64,000 bases of DNA from Bryoerythrophyllum caledonicum (Eukaryota > Streptophyta > Bryopsida > Pottiales > Pottiaceae): contig OZ020524.1 in the NCBI GenBank assembly GCA_963971425.1, positions 11,225,845-11,289,844 on the forward strand. Reading direction: 5' to 3'. The notes beneath the pieces are model-generated. The model did not search any database. It was given only the letters and a program-made list of their open reading frames with translations, and was not told the origin of the DNA. The number at the start of each line of letters is the position of its first letter. Position 1 is the first letter of the stretch. Both the position numbers and the translations under genes were made by a program. Positions 21,696 through 34,146 of the stretch are shown in pieces.

Positions 21696-24163
21696 TTACG
21701 CCAGCTGCTGATGATGATGCCTTCGACGCCATGTGACTCTTGGAAGGAGGTGTAACAAGGCCTCAGCCGTCTCTGGCAAAAACTTCCGTGCAAACAGAAA
21801 GCAAGGCCGGTCCTGCCCATTCCATAAGCATGGCTTCACTGTCCGAATCGCCTGCAATGTTTATTACAATCAATGCACTTGATCCAATGACAGAGCATGT
21901 GCTTTCTATCTTTTCCTACATATTCACACATTTCATATTTATGCAGCCTATTCATACTTATTCATACATATTTATGCATACTATTCATACATGAAGGGAG
22001 TAAGTTTTTTTCCTACTTACCCGGCCATCACTCGTCACGTGAACGTGATGCTTAATTTTCTGTGCACAAACAAGTCATTCATCATCATTGATGCCAGGTA
22101 TTATTCTTACAGTTTTGTTGAAAAAAAATGATAATTTCTGCAACTTGGTTGGGGTTTGAACTGAAGGTGGTTTACCTGTATCTGGTGTAACTTTGAAGGT
22201 GAATAAACGTCTTGTTTGGTGTAAGATCTTGGATGCCACTTCCCTTCTGACCAATCCACATGAGTGATGGTCCAATTGGCGAGGCTTGCTGGATTCATTA
22301 TCTGCAAAATCCTTCACGAACTGCATGAGATCATTCCACCTTTTTAAGGAGAACAGCAGTAATTATTATCACCGAAAAAGAACAGCCACATTGTGGTTAG
22401 CGAGCCATACGTAAAGAAAGGTTGAAATGTAATGTTCATCAGGGTAGCAATTCCGATTTTCTTGACCAGGCTGCATATCATAACCAACAACCTTCTCATC
22501 AGTACTATTTATGGCTAAAAAACCATCAACGTATGCATTGATGTATCACAAAACACATGGAAATTCATGTGCGCACTTTCACAAGAGTTTGAGTTTGTTT
22601 GTATGACAATATTCAGAGAGGAAGAGGTAAAGAGGCAAGAGAATACAAATGTCACCTTGCAGTTCCACTTGAACTTGTTGTAATACACATGGTCAGCCAC
22701 GATTAACAAAGCATGGTGCCGGGTCACTGCAAACCACTGCAATAGAACACAAGAGAGCGTTTATCAAGAGATAAACTTTATTAAATTACCCCAGAAAAGG
22801 AAAGAAAGTAGTGCAATAAGTCCAGTAGTACCTGTGCTCCTTTCCTCCAGTCACTTCTCCTCACTTCTGGCATCATTTGGTCCATGTATCTCCCCTGCCC
22901 GTGTGGCCCTGGGTCATCAAAACTGGCCAAACAACAACAAATAGAGATGTTTATTACTTAGACATGCCGAAATGAGTTTCAAAATACACTACATTTTCAT
23001 GTTTAAAGAGGGCCTCAACTGCCAATCAATAGTGAGTAACTTCATACAACTTCAAAACATGCTAGGTTGATAGATAGGAAACATTTGAATTCTTCAAGAC
23101 TTACCTGTCCACATAGCTTACGTTTACGCCCAGAAGATGATCATAGATGTAGTCAAAGTCATAGAGGGGTATGCATCTGCAAAAACCAGACCGTCACCCG
23201 AATCACCAAACAATCAATACAATGCCACGCTAAATTCAGAGGAGATCAAGTCTAGAAGCATACGATTCTGATAACAAGACAAAGTAGCAGTTTTCTGGAT
23301 CCAGAAGAGCATTGGCAAGTAATCGCCTCTCAGCATCCACCATCTCAATTCGTCCCCAAAACACCTGCAAAGAGTACGTCCAGGCCACATCATGATGTCA
23401 AAAAAGCCTGGCACTGATCAACTACTGAAATTATTAGGTTGGAATCCAGTTGTTTGCCTTCCTCCTGTAAGATTACCCTAGAAATAGTTGTAAAATAACC
23501 TTCTGAGGTCGGATATCTCGACCTTGAAAGACAAGGCTCTTCCGAGGGGGTTGCTCTTGGGAGGCGTGCACGTACACAGAGTATCTACCTTCATGGCCCT
23601 GGTAAACACCACATCACCACGGTGTGTATTATGTACACATCTCTCAACAAACATGAGGTGAGGGAAAAGATACTACAAATTGGTTCAACAGAGGTAGCAC
23701 AATTGGCATCTGTGATGTTTCCTCATCTCATGACATGCTCTACTGCTGTGCACCTATTCACCTTGAAGAACGTCTCCCAGAGATGCTCAAACGGCAACGC
23801 TCCTCCGGTCAAGAACATGAAGGCGACTTTGGCCTTCCCGAAGCGCTGCACGGGCCGCGTCAAGATGTCTTTGGCAAGCACGAAAGTGGAGAGCTCGCCA
23901 TCCGAGAGGTTGCGCACCGGAGGCAGAATGGGAATCGCTGGAGGCTTGGAAGTGTGAGGGGCAGCTGGTTGAAGGTTGGGAGATGAGGTGGGAACCATCT
24001 GGCATGATGATTCGCTAGTCCTGAGGTAGTCGCAGTAGACGCGCCCGAGTCCCACGTTGGCTATGGAGGCCCAGCTCAGGAAGCACAGGAACAGGAGGGA
24101 CACGGCGATCACGGCCCAGAATGTTCGCCTCTGCGCCATCTTCCCTCTCCAGAAATTCGCCAT
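21696..24163 (-). CDS. BC10-like / Core-2/I-branching glycosyltransferase (GT14)
   Basis: Nine exons: 24163-23762, 23598-23500, 23364-23264, 23176-23105, 22922-22832, 22736-22656, 22470-22411, 22301-22176, 21851-21696. All introns are GT-AG and the phases agree, giving 395 residues. It has a single N-terminal membrane anchor (residues about 15-35), as in Golgi type II enzymes. Family landmarks in order: KVAFMFLTGGALPFEHLWE, HEGRYSVYVHAS, EMVDAERRLLANALLD, LLSESCIPLYDFDYIY, FDDPGPHGQGRYMDQMMP, WRKGAQWFAVTRHHAL, CYPDEHYISTFLY, THVDWSEGKWHP, VKPCLWNG and FLFARKFLPETAEALL. Family knowledge: plant relatives of animal Core-2/I-branching N-acetylglucosaminyltransferases; rice BC10 affects wall and arabinogalactan composition. 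The exact substrate is unknown. An alternative exon-7 donor at 22372 would add about 16 residues not expected in the family, so I chose 22410. Confidence 0.93.
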
Positions 24164-25546
24164 TGCGCTATGACTGCTCTCTCCTTCTCAAATCACCTTC
24201 CTCATTCTCCTGCTCCCATCACCACAACACCAGCACGAGCATGATGCCTGAAACAGGCTCTGAAACGAAAAAGAAACAAGACACTCCTCAACAACTCCTG
24301 ATGCAACACGATTCTGGGACAAAAGGACGTGAGAGGAAGAGATGGATCTCGGGCATAAAATTACGTGCACAAATTATCACGAAAGGTACGAGACACGATG
24401 GGTGATTCCACTTGCACGAGATAAGTTAGGGTTCCAAGTTGATCAGGAATTCTCCGTTTTCCGTGGGTTCCATATCAGCAGCTCCGCATTCAATGCGTAG
24501 TGCATTCATCTCACGACGTTACCACCAGCTCGTTGACCATCACTACACTTTCTCAGAAAACATGGCCGAGGTGACGGACAACAATCGAACCTCCAACCTT
24601 CATTCTGAAACTGAAGACCATCGTTTTTTGGTAAAGGGTCGTGACATATATTCTTCCAGAAGTCCTCGACACAACCTCAGAAACAAGAAAAGAGTAACCT
24701 TCTCCAACGTACGTTCCAACCAATAAAAAAAACATCTTCACTGTGAAACGAAGAGCAAGAATTCAACACAGAAGAAAGTGCAAAATTACCTACAAAAGAA
24801 ACCAACGTCCAATTCCCTGCTCCAAGCTCCACCATGTCCCCACCTCTCTCCGCCATAACTCCCATGACGAGAACCGAATTTGCGCACTGAAATCACAGAC
24901 GTTCAAAAAGCAAAGATGAGCTAACCCGCTTCCAACTCCTCCCAGGTCTGGAATGGCTGCTGCTGCTGCAGAAGTCGCAGGTGCTCGGATTCCGAGGCGA
25001 AACACGACAGGTCCAGAACTCCACTGTATCACTTATAAAGGAAACGCTTTTGGCATGGGACGTAACTTCGGACGTAAGCTTGGAAGCAACCACTGCGCTG
25101 GCAACTCCTTCTGAAAAAAGAAAACAAGCCGTGACCGGACACATCTCCCGGATTCTCCAGTCGCCTTTTGATACATGCCCCGGGACCACACCAGGCTCCA
25201 GCTGCTGCCACCTGACTAATCTCTCTCACCGATCACCAGCAGCCATAGACTGATGAAAGGAGGATCGATGCGAATATGCAAAGGAATGGCAAGTTGTGAA
25301 TTAGGAGCTCTCGATCGATGATTCTGTCTGTTTGCGTTCGATCGGTGAAGGTGTGTGACTTGTGGATCATCGGCGAAATCGTGCGGCGTTGCGAGGTTTC
25401 ATGGTAACCGACGTTGTGACGTAACCGTTCCATCACGTCCTTTTCTTTTACTGGCTTCCATGTACGCGCTAGCTTGGGTTTCTCATCATTTCCGTCCTCG
25501 CAGACTTTTGGTTTGGTTGGGTTTTTAGTTGGGTGATGATTCATTA
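24164..25546. other. Upstream region of the glycosyltransferase gene
   Basis: Moderately GC-rich with many short overlapping frames on both strands, none resembling a known protein. It probably holds the promoter and 5' untranslated sequence of the minus-strand glycosyltransferase. No promoter element can be assigned with confidence. Confidence 0.45.
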
Positions 25547-25900
25547 AGGTAAGCCCCCCCTAAAACCGACAAGTTAAGGAATGAGCGTATATGGAGAGAG
25601 GAGAAAATTATACTTTTATTTTTCAGTGATAGCCAATAGAATTACGATTCCAACCCAAGTGATTTCATATTTTTCTGATGAAAATTGAATTAGTTATGAA
25701 TTTTCAAACTGTGCGGCCGTGTTTAGTGGGTGGCTAGCAGTAGGTACCCCCCATAACCAACGACCAAAAGTAAGGGTCTTGACTAATAGCAAGCCTCCAT
25801 TGGAGCTCAGTTGGTGGTAATGGGATGGAAGAGGGTTGGGTATTCCCCAATTTTATAGGCGTTGGCTATGGGTTTTTGTTGGTTATTGGAAGGCTTACCT
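25547..25900. mobile_element. TA-flanked MITE, family A, copy 4
   Basis: 354 bp, starts AGGTAAGCCCCCC after TA and ends GGCTTACCT. The right flanking TA has mutated to CA. It is nearly co-linear (inverted) with 19809-20164. Confidence 0.86.
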
Positions 25901-26057
25901 CATTCCATTTTTTCTTTTGAAGAGTTGAAGAGTCAGGTTTGGGTTTTGGTAGGGTTTCAGGTTTAGTTTTAGGGGTTTTTTTTTTAGTGGGGGCTCCAAT
26001 GCTGCCATGATTGTGTTTCTATGAGAATCTCAGTTTCAGGTTTGGTTTTGTTAATCC

Positions 26058-26646
26058 TTAACCCTTTACGGCCGATGAGCTTATTTGGCCTGTGAGGATC
26101 TATGAGTGTTCTAGATCATGCAGAATGACATCTATGCATTGGGTACATTTCAGCGCAAAATCTACAAATTTGTATCACAGAAAGCATTGTAGCTCATTGA
26201 TGCTTGCACCGATTGTTGAGGCGGTGGTCTCAATAGATGCCTATCTTCCTCCACCTCCAAGTCATGGTCTCTTTTTTTTTCCTCTGAGGTGGCCTATAGC
26301 GCTTTTTATAAAGATTCTTGTGCCGAAATGATTCATATATGGTTGATCGGCGTTAAAGGGTTCAACCCTTTTAAGACAAGTGACCATTTTTGGGTCGTTT
26401 TTGGCACATTGTCCGCGCTACAAGCCACCTCCAAGGAAAATTTGAGGAAAATTTAGAAGCAAAGCAAGATGAGCATCTATCGGGATTGGTGCCACTAGAA
26501 TAGATGAAAGCATTGGCGAGCTACACTGATTTCTGTGAAGTGGGGTTGCGATGAAATGTACCCTTTGTGTAGATGATGTTCCGCATGATCTATTATACTT
26601 GTGGATTATGCCAAGCCTTGTGAGCTCATCAGCCATAAAGGGTTAA
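26058..26646. mobile_element. TTAA-ended foldback element
   Basis: The outer ends TTAACCCTTTACGGCCGATG and CATCAGCCATAAAGGGTTAA are inverted repeats including TTAA. Inside, two arms of about 240 bp are imperfect inverse copies: 'agatcatgcagaatgacatc' at 26113 pairs with the complement near 26595, and 'cattgtagctcattgatgct' at 26185 pairs with the complement near 26520. The centre near 26350-26372 carries another 'gttaaagggttcaacccttt' junction, so it may be two elements head to head. Ends of this form (TTAA then CCC) are those of piggyBac-type elements, but no transposase is present. Confidence 0.65.
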
Positions 26647-26820
26647 ATGGTTAATTAAATTTGTTTGAATAAGAGTTTTTATTCTTATTTTATTGAATTT
26701 CTTATTAAAAAATTAGGTGGAAAGAAAAAGATTTTTCACGTGCAATCATTTGTTGGATAAAGGTCCATGTGGAATCAAAATGTTGGAAGAATGTCTGCCA
26801 ATTTTTCATCACAAGAGTGA

Positions 26821-27387
26821 GGGCCGCTTCACACTTGGTGGCCAAGTCAAGTGGCCGTCGATTTCCACCAATGAGATTGCTAGACTGGCCAAAGTCCGGA
26901 CTTTGGGCCTTCACACTTGTGCCCAAACTCCAAAGGCCGTCGTCCTACATGGAAACACTTTTGGGTTGTTTTGGCGCCAAAGCAACGGCCTCTTGAGCAA
27001 AACTTGGGTCGCCCATTTTAGCCGATTCAAACTACAATTGAGAGTCCGTCGATTTTTTTAAATAAAATAATTTAAAAAACTGACAAGATCTAGACCGTTA
27101 GATGAAAGAGACCGAATTTTTGGGTTGGTTTTATTTGGCTGATTTTTTTTTGTTGATTTTTTTAGCTGAATTTTTTTCGCTAATTTTTTTGGGCTGATTT
27201 TTTTGGCGTAATGATATGGGATTTGGACTTTGGACTTGGCCTTTGGGGCTTCACACCACAACCGGCCAAACCTTCAATCTATATTATTTAATGTATTTTC
27301 TTGGCAAAAAAGTTTGGCCTCTCGCCATAGTTTGGCCACTCATTTTGACGGACGGTCAGTCGACTTGGGCATAGTGTGAAGCGGCCC
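26821..27387. mobile_element. 567-bp element with 15-bp TIRs
   Basis: Begins GGGCCGCTTCACACT and ends with its exact complement AGTGTGAAGCGGCCC. TGA directly flanks both sides, consistent with a 3-bp target duplication. The interior is non-coding with T-rich runs. Similar termini ('gtgtgaagtggcc') appear near 29758, and 'ccacttcacacc' near 27821, suggesting a family. Confidence 0.7.
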
Positions 27388-28590
27388 TGAGAGTAGCCAC
27401 ACCGCTCACTCCAACCTCCACGCCCATGGGCTTTTCAATAAAAACGTGCCACCTCATATACTTTCTGCACTCCAACGGATGTCAGGATGGTAACAGGAAG
27501 TCTTTTCACGAGATGTTGCCATAGAGTTTGCAAGCATTGCATAAACTTGGGCTGCATAGAGTTGGTTGACCGGTGGTGTCTTGATGCATCGAGGAGTACA
27601 CGTAGTTGTGGTGCGGCTAGTACACGGCGGCCATTTTTATTGGAGGGTTGGGTTGTCGTGGTTGCGATGCGGGGGAGTAGCGGCAACGGTCCCACACCGT
27701 GCCCAACGGTGGAGGTGCTCTGAGGATATGGCACGTGTACCTTGTAGCATATTTGCCAAGTAATCTAACTTTTTGTCGACCATGAAAAGGTTCTCTCTTT
27801 CAGATGCACAATTGAGTGCCACTTCACACCATGGCCATTTGGTCAAGCGGACCTTGGACAACTCCACTTAACTTGGGGTGAGAGGCCAATGTAAAGGTTT
27901 AGAAAAATATAATAAATATGACTTTGGTTGGTCATAGCGTGAAGGTTTGGGCACGTTGTAACTATGGTATCTAGTGTTGGAAAGTTGCATCAATCATGGT
28001 CAATCAATCATTTACAAGAATCCAATCCTATCTATTCTATTTCAAAATTTTCCTACAATTATATAATATTATTTCCTTTGAGATTGTCCATAAAAATCTT
28101 GTCTTTATTGCAAAAATTCCAATTTAATGCAAGTCAAACATTCTCATTCATTATCAAACAAGGTACCAAAGTTTTTTAGAAATTTTGTATTTTTATACTT
28201 TCTCTACTATAAGATGTGATATAAACCTTCTTATCAATCACTTGGATTTCACTTTGAAACAAATCAAGCTCACAAATAACAAAAATGTCCATTCAAAATT
28301 TTGGAACCCATACTTCTTGCACAATTTTGGAATATGCTTCACCCTTATTCTATCTTAAATTGGTGTATGGAATTGATATCATGAAGAACATGATGGCATA
28401 AAACTTAAACCTTATGTAATGCAAAAATTTGACATCAAGTGCAATCAAAGCCTATTGATCATCATAAGGCAAGGAAATAAAATAACCTTTTAACTTTACT
28501 TCAATCACTATAATCTTTGAATTTGTACAATCAAAGATGATGAAATTTTGTAAGCAAGTGAATTTACATATCTAGATGAAGATAATACGG

Positions 28591-28592
<2 letters not shown>
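27388..28592. other. Intergenic, no gene seen
   Basis: A GC-richer patch at 27435-27870 contains overlapping frames on both strands without recognisable domains; the rest is AT-rich. It may include a second member of the 'cttcacacc' inverted-repeat family (27815-27960). Confidence 0.45.

Positions 28593-28637
<45 letters not shown>
28593..28637. repeat. (AT)n microsatellite
   Basis: About 45 bp of uninterrupted AT dinucleotides. It ends exactly at 'ctagcagttgggcttgcttt', the Helitron-like terminus. AT-rich DNA is a usual Helitron target. Confidence 0.9.
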
Positions 28638-28638
<1 letters not shown>

Positions 28639-29455
28639 TAGCAGTTGGGCTTGCTTTGCAACGCATTAGTTCAACCATTTTAATGTAGTTTTTATATCAC
28701 AAAACATAAAAAAAGAAAGGTAACAACAATCTACGTAAAATATAAATATGTCTTTGAAACATATGCATGCATTTTAATAATGTAATAGAATAGAATAGAA
28801 AAAAAAAATTAGGTTTTAGATTTTTTGTATTTTAACATGGAATTTCAAAAATGATATGAACGTCAAATTTGTAATCAAGAGTTTCAAATTTATTTTGGAT
28901 AAGCACAAATTGCAACACACAAATGCAAATTTCACACACAAATGCAAATTTCACACACCCACAAACTCAACTTGCAATTACAATCTCAAATTCACACACC
29001 CACAAACTCAATTTGCAATTACAATCTCAAAACTTGCAATCTCACCTCAAAACTTGTAATTTCAATCTCCACAACTCGAATATGCAATTTTGCAACTCCA
29101 ACTTTGTATGCCAACCTCCAAGATCACAACTCCAACTTCACAACTTTTTCACTCCAAGTTTACAACTCATAATTTACAATTCAGTCTTTTAGTTCTTAAC
29201 TCAAAAAATATTTTGAACGTCCAATTTGTAATCAAAAGCACAAACTGCAACCCACAAATGCATATTTGTCACATCCAAAAACTCAAGCTATTGCTTTGCA
29301 ACGCAATAGTCCAACCATTTAAAAGTAGTTTTTATATTACAAACTATATTAAAAAAAATGTAACATGATTCACTGTGTGGTTGGCTGCGCAATTAACTGC
29401 GCGATTGACTGCACCGTTCCTATAGTTCACTGCACGGTTGACTGCGCAAAGTAGT
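28638..29455 (-). mobile_element. Helitron-like ends with A/C-rich internal repeats
   Basis: At 28638-28720 and 29285-29360 two copies of one module occur ('ttgctttgcaacgca-tag', 'ccaacca', 'agtagtttttatat-ac'). On the minus strand the 28638 copy ends in a small hairpin (GTTGCaaaGCAAG) followed by CTAG against T, as at Helitron 3' termini. Between them, 28856-29290 holds short tandem copies ('ttcacacacccacaaactca', 'caatttgcaattacaatctc') and a direct repeat of 'gtc-aatttgtaatcaa'. After 29360 there is one more unit of the minisatellite at 19170-19500. No helicase or Rep frame is present. Confidence 0.5.
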
Positions 29456-31158
29456 GGAATATAGTAGTATGATATATTCCACTATTTACATATAAATGGA
29501 TTGTTTTGAAGTATTCTAATAAGTTGAACTATTGTTGTCTATTTATCAAGAATTGGTCTTCTATTCTTAGCGAGCCCAAATTTATGTCCAAGAGACAATT
29601 CTTTGGAGCCAAAACATTCAAGAAAACTTGCCATGTTATCATTTGGACCAAAACATCCATTTGCCATTCGCCATCAGTATGAAGATCTAGTGGTCATTTT
29701 CTTTCTATTAATTATATTGCTAGAATCCTTAGTCTCCTCAAGAATTGGCCATAGTGTGAAGTGGCCTTGAGTTTTCTTGAAATTGAGAGTAGATGGCCCT
29801 CTATGTCACCTTATACTATATTGTATGATCGTAAGTTAGTAATTGATACCGTGACATGCAGAGAGTGACTTGGATTGGAGAAGTGTATGGGAACTACCAA
29901 ACAATTCTTAAGAACGTTACAAACTATAAGAGAACATTGGTTTGCATTAGGTAGGGCCCAAAAATATTGATTGACATTATTCATATTTCATTGGTGCTGA
30001 AAAGAAAGAATGAAAATCTCTTAATTCTATCAAATTATGTATTCAAACCTCATTTTTTCTCTTCACTCTCTTTCTTCCATTTTCTTTCTTTTTTCAAAAA
30101 AACTTTTCGAAAACCAATGAAACTAAATATATTAGTTATTGTAAAAAAATCTATTGAAGAAAAAGACAAGGTGAATAAATATTGAGATATAAATGCAAAA
30201 ATAAATAGAGCATAAGTAGATCTCATGCTTTTTAATGCACCAATGATATGCGTAAGTAAAAATGGCAATCAATATTCTTAGGCCCTATTCAATGTAAACA
30301 AAATTCCCTTATAGTATTCCAAGTTCTCTATGGATTGATTGAGAATGAATTAATTTCATTATCATTATTAGGATATATTATGGAGTTAGTAAGAGGAAAT
30401 ATGTAGTTCGAAGGGGAATAATTCCCCTATGACTCCTTTGAACCAAATCATTGTGTTTATGTGGTCCCTGTTACTATCATAAAACACAAAGTAGAAGGTG
30501 ACATTCAACATTACTTTTAGTGTACTAACTACAACATAGCCATGACAAAAGTCTTGTAACATTTTCAAATTTCTCTTAGAGAAATCACTGCATTTAACCT
30601 CTAAAGAACCATGATTATGTTTATGAAAAATGCGCTTCAAAACTATCATTTTTAGTATAGAAAACAATGATTCACAAATATGATATTGATAGATACAACT
30701 TAAAGATCAACTAAGTCTTAAAAAAAAGACCAAAAAATTTGAACCGTTACTCCATTTGAAACGTATTGAATAGTCTTTTTGCAAGCAAATTTTACAAGGT
30801 CAACACAATTTGTTCTTATCACAAAATGGAATTTTTATACAATGCAAAGTTGCAACCCTTCACCATCATCTAGCTTACTCAAAACAATATTGCAATGAAA
30901 AGGATCTAAAATAAATTTAAATAAATTTTATTTTTTTGTGACTTTAATTTGTTTGAACGTCTTAATTCATAGTGGTGATTATAAAGATGATGCTTTTTTA
31001 AATTGGAAAGAATCACAAAAATAAGTAATGAAATCACCAAAAAAATTATACATAATTGTCACAGAGACAAGATGTTTTTGTGCATTGATGCTTGATAACT
31101 TTGACTTCATGAAGTTTTCACACCATAGAAAGCATACTAATTTTATATAATATCAAAG
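29456..31158. other. AT-rich intergenic, no gene seen
   Basis: Long AT-rich sequence with scattered short frames and no recognised domain or RNA. A 'ggccatagtgtgaagtggcc' stretch near 29748 resembles the ends of the element at 26821. Confidence 0.5.
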
Positions 31159-31170
31159 AAGGTTAATATA

Positions 31171-31628
31171 CAAGAAGAAGAAGAAGAGGATATAAGAAGA
31201 ACTTTAGAGACCAGCGTGACTATAGTGTGACTATAGTGTTTGTTCATTCTCTTCACTAAGCATATGGCCACTGGACATAGACTAGTGTAATAGAACTACT
31301 CCCCCCCCTCGAGGATAAACACTTTTCTACACTAAGTGCTTCCTTACACAAATTGCCTTAGAGACAACCGACATGTCATCTCCCCCACCCCCTCGAGGAT
31401 AAACACTTTTCTACACTAAGTGCTTCCTTACACAAATTGCCTTAGAGACAACCGACATGTCATCTCCCCCAAGGGCTTTGTGGGTCCCCGTACAACAAGG
31501 CCTTGGGATCCCCCACAAGAATTGGATGGACTATGGTGGTAGGCACTACGCCGGCAATAGGACTTGAACTCACAACCACCTCACCCGTGTGCCATGATCC
31601 AAACCACTACACCAAGGCCGTAGTGCTT
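31171..31628 (-). mobile_element. tRNA-derived SINE, copy 1, with 12-bp TSD
   Basis: 458 bp on the minus strand, flanked by the 12-bp duplication aaggttaatata (31159-31170 and 31629-31640). The 5' head is tRNA-like, with a pol III A box TGGTGTAGTGG (complement of 31604-31614) and a B box GTTCAAGTCC (31560-31569). The body is unrelated to tRNA, and a 3' tail of 'cttcttcttcttctt' type follows. An exact-looking direct duplication of 84 bp (31307-31390 and 31391-31474) lies in the body. SINEs depend on LINE reverse transcriptase in trans. Confidence 0.92.
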
Positions 31629-32142
31629 AAGGTTAATATATTAGTATCTTAGATATGAAATCTCAAAGTTAGACAAGCTTGATATAACTACCTTGCAGAA
31701 AAACTACATTAGATAGCATAACATTGCCATCAAATGTCTTATAGAAAGAACAACTATCACAAAGTTCTTATAATTTTCCACCCTATTAAAAAATCTCCAA
31801 ATTTTCCATTTAAAATTGATATCATATGAATATGCTTGTCATTGGAAATTACTTACGAGATTTAATTGGTCCTTCAAGGATTCAAATCGTTTCCAACAAG
31901 TCCTACCATAAAATATACAACTCATTTTCCAAAAAAATCATTTCAAATTCCCAATAAACACATTACATTCAATGTTACTGTCTTAGTGGAAACAACCTTG
32001 TGTCTTTGCAAATTTGATCAATATTGCAAGCTTGAATTATATATACAAACCTCCATTCTTAATACTGAATCAAAATAGAAACACACTAAATTGAATATTA
32101 ACTATACAAACATCTATACTAGCATTCTCATGGATTCTCTAT

Positions 32143-33567
32143 TCAAGCATCATATCCAAGCCTATAATCAATACCAAAGTGCTTCACTAATCGTTCTTCT
32201 AATCTTCTAGCTTCTTTTGAATGTACTTCATTCACACTCAATATGTCTTCTGTGCTTGATCTTGTAGCCGGATCCAATTGCCAACACCTACCAAGCAATT
32301 ATTGTATCCAATCTTCAACATGCTTAGGCACCGAAGGTCGATGGCCATTGAGTACATGATTGTAGTCATTCCAAGCACAACCTTCAAATGGAAGTTTTCC
32401 AGTCAATATCTCATAACATATCATGTTGTATCCACAAATGTCAGCTACTTTTTATAATACCTCTAGCCTCTCTTCCGACTTGCATTCCTTGCATGCTTGC
32501 AATATCTATGGTGCTTTGAAAAACTCGGTTCCAACTACTCCAACCGAGCATTCGTAGTCTACTACAAATCATCTCTACTTTAGCCAACCACTTTCTTTTC
32601 TCTTCACAAGCATATTAGACGCCTTCAAATCCCTATGAACAATATCTTGCCTATGTAACCACTCCACCCCTGATGCAATATCATCCATGGTAAGTTCAAC
32701 GTCTTCTTTTGGAAATGGCCCACAATCCTTGCCAATTCTCAACTTCATATTTTGGTCAATCAAGTGGCGCAAATCAAAATGCTCCTTTTCCATTAAAAAA
32801 GCAAACCGTCCATCCATCAACAATGTACCACGATGTACTTTACAAAAGAACCTTGGAAGCTCTATAGGTGTGGAAGAGTCAAAACTTTTCATGTCTTGAG
32901 CGTGGATTAGCATCAATCCTTGGGGCAATAGGCACTTCAATTGTTTCAAATAAGTCCCCTTCTTTAAAAGCTTTAGTACACACTCACGTCCACCCTCCAA
33001 ATCTTCAGCAATCCACTAGACCTTACAATCATAGAGCTCTACTTGCCCACCCTCTGCAAACTTCTCCCACACCACCAACTCACCTTGGCAAAGATACAAT
33101 TCATCCAAATCATAACCAAACGTTTGAAAAAAGCCACCCCAAGCCGGATGTCTTTGCAAACCCAAGAACTCTTCCACATTGCTCACTTCAGCCACTTCAT
33201 CATCTCCCACATTGCTTACTTCAAACACTTCCTCATCATCAATATTCAAGCAACACATCACAACTTTCTTCCAATTTGAGCAACACAACATGGCTTTCTC
33301 CCACTTCCTTTGAGGTCCCAATTGCTCCACTTTCATGCCACCAAAGTCTGCCAACATACTCCAATGCATCTTGGAGCGCTCAATCTCCTCCTCAAAGGTA
33401 ACATCCACACTCCTCTCTACCTCCACAATGCTTCTATGCTTTGCACATGAAACCACAGACGAAATGGTGGCATGATCAATCTCACTTGTAGTTGCATCCA
33501 TAGCAGACAAAGTATCCAATGATCCCAATTCTTTTACTAGGCGTAAACATCCACTTGCGCTTGCCAT
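32143..33567 (-). pseudogene. Protein kinase pseudogene (intronless, stop codons only)
   Basis: One uninterrupted frame of 475 codons including the terminal stop, with six internal stops and no frameshift. The N-terminal half (33567-33019) has an alpha-helical look (EEEIERSKMHWSMLADFGG) and no recognised domain; the first stop is at 33018. Kinase landmarks follow: EKEHFDLRHLIDQN, the catalytic loop HRDLKASNMLV, a degraded DFG region (VVDYECS), GTEFFKAP then a stop where APE normally lies, and DICGYNMICYEILTGKLPF. Next comes LLGRCWQLDPATRSS, the subdomain XI Cys-Trp/Arg block of tyrosine-kinase-like plant kinases. Loss of the glycine loop and broken APE and DFG argue against function. The lack of introns could reflect retrocopying or an intronless parent. 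Confidence 0.82.
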
Positions 33568-33784
33568 TGCTCATACTGAATTCAAGAAATTTGCCAATCA
33601 TTATGCTCAGGCAAAAGATATGTTATTCCTAAACTCACTCTAAGAAAAACCCCACTAATTCAAATCTAAGTTTGCAAAATCAAGTACTCCAATAATTCAA
33701 AAACTAGGTATACAAAACCAATTGCACCCACAAATCCAAAACTTAGTTTACGAAAGCAACTAACTCAACAAATCTGCAACTAAA

Positions 33785-34146
33785 TAATGTAAACCCCCGT
33801 CCCCATGATCGGCAAGATAAGCAATGTGCATACATAGAGTGAACAAATAGTATTATCTTTATTTTCAGTGATAGCCAATAGAATTACAATTTAAATCCAA
33901 GCAATTTCATTATTTTTTGATGTAAATGTGAATTTGATATAAATTTCCACAAGTGTGCTCCCATGTTTAGCTGGTGGCTGCCAATAAGTACCCCCCAAAA
34001 AGCATTGACCAAAAGTTAGCAGTCCTCACAAAAAACAAACCTCCATTTGGAATTGAATGGGTGGTCATGCGATGAAAGTGGATTGGATATACCCCATTTC
34101 TACAGGTGTCAGATATGGATTTTGGTTGGAAACCAGAGGGGTTACC
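33785..34146. mobile_element. TA-flanked MITE, family A, copy 5
   Basis: Shares 'cagtgatagccaatagaatt', 'catgtttagctggtggctgc' and 'aagtaccccccaaaaagc' with the other copies. The ends are eroded (left aaacccccgtc, right ggggttaccata). Confidence 0.75.

Noticed and set aside
21696..21851. Apparent frameshift in the last exon of the glycosyltransferase
   Set aside because: It came from miscounting an A run. The plus strand has five A at 21778-21782, which keeps the frame through FLFARKFLPET, so the gene is intact.
22373..22410. Longer version of glycosyltransferase exon 7 using the donor at 22372
   Set aside because: It would insert about 16 residues between HYISTFLY and IMNPASLANW and needs a poor acceptor; the donor at 22410 joins both in frame as in the family.
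27435..27867. Frames of 76-99 codons on both strands in a GC-richer patch
   Set aside because: Both strands are open over the same patch with no recognisable motif, so composition is the simpler explanation.
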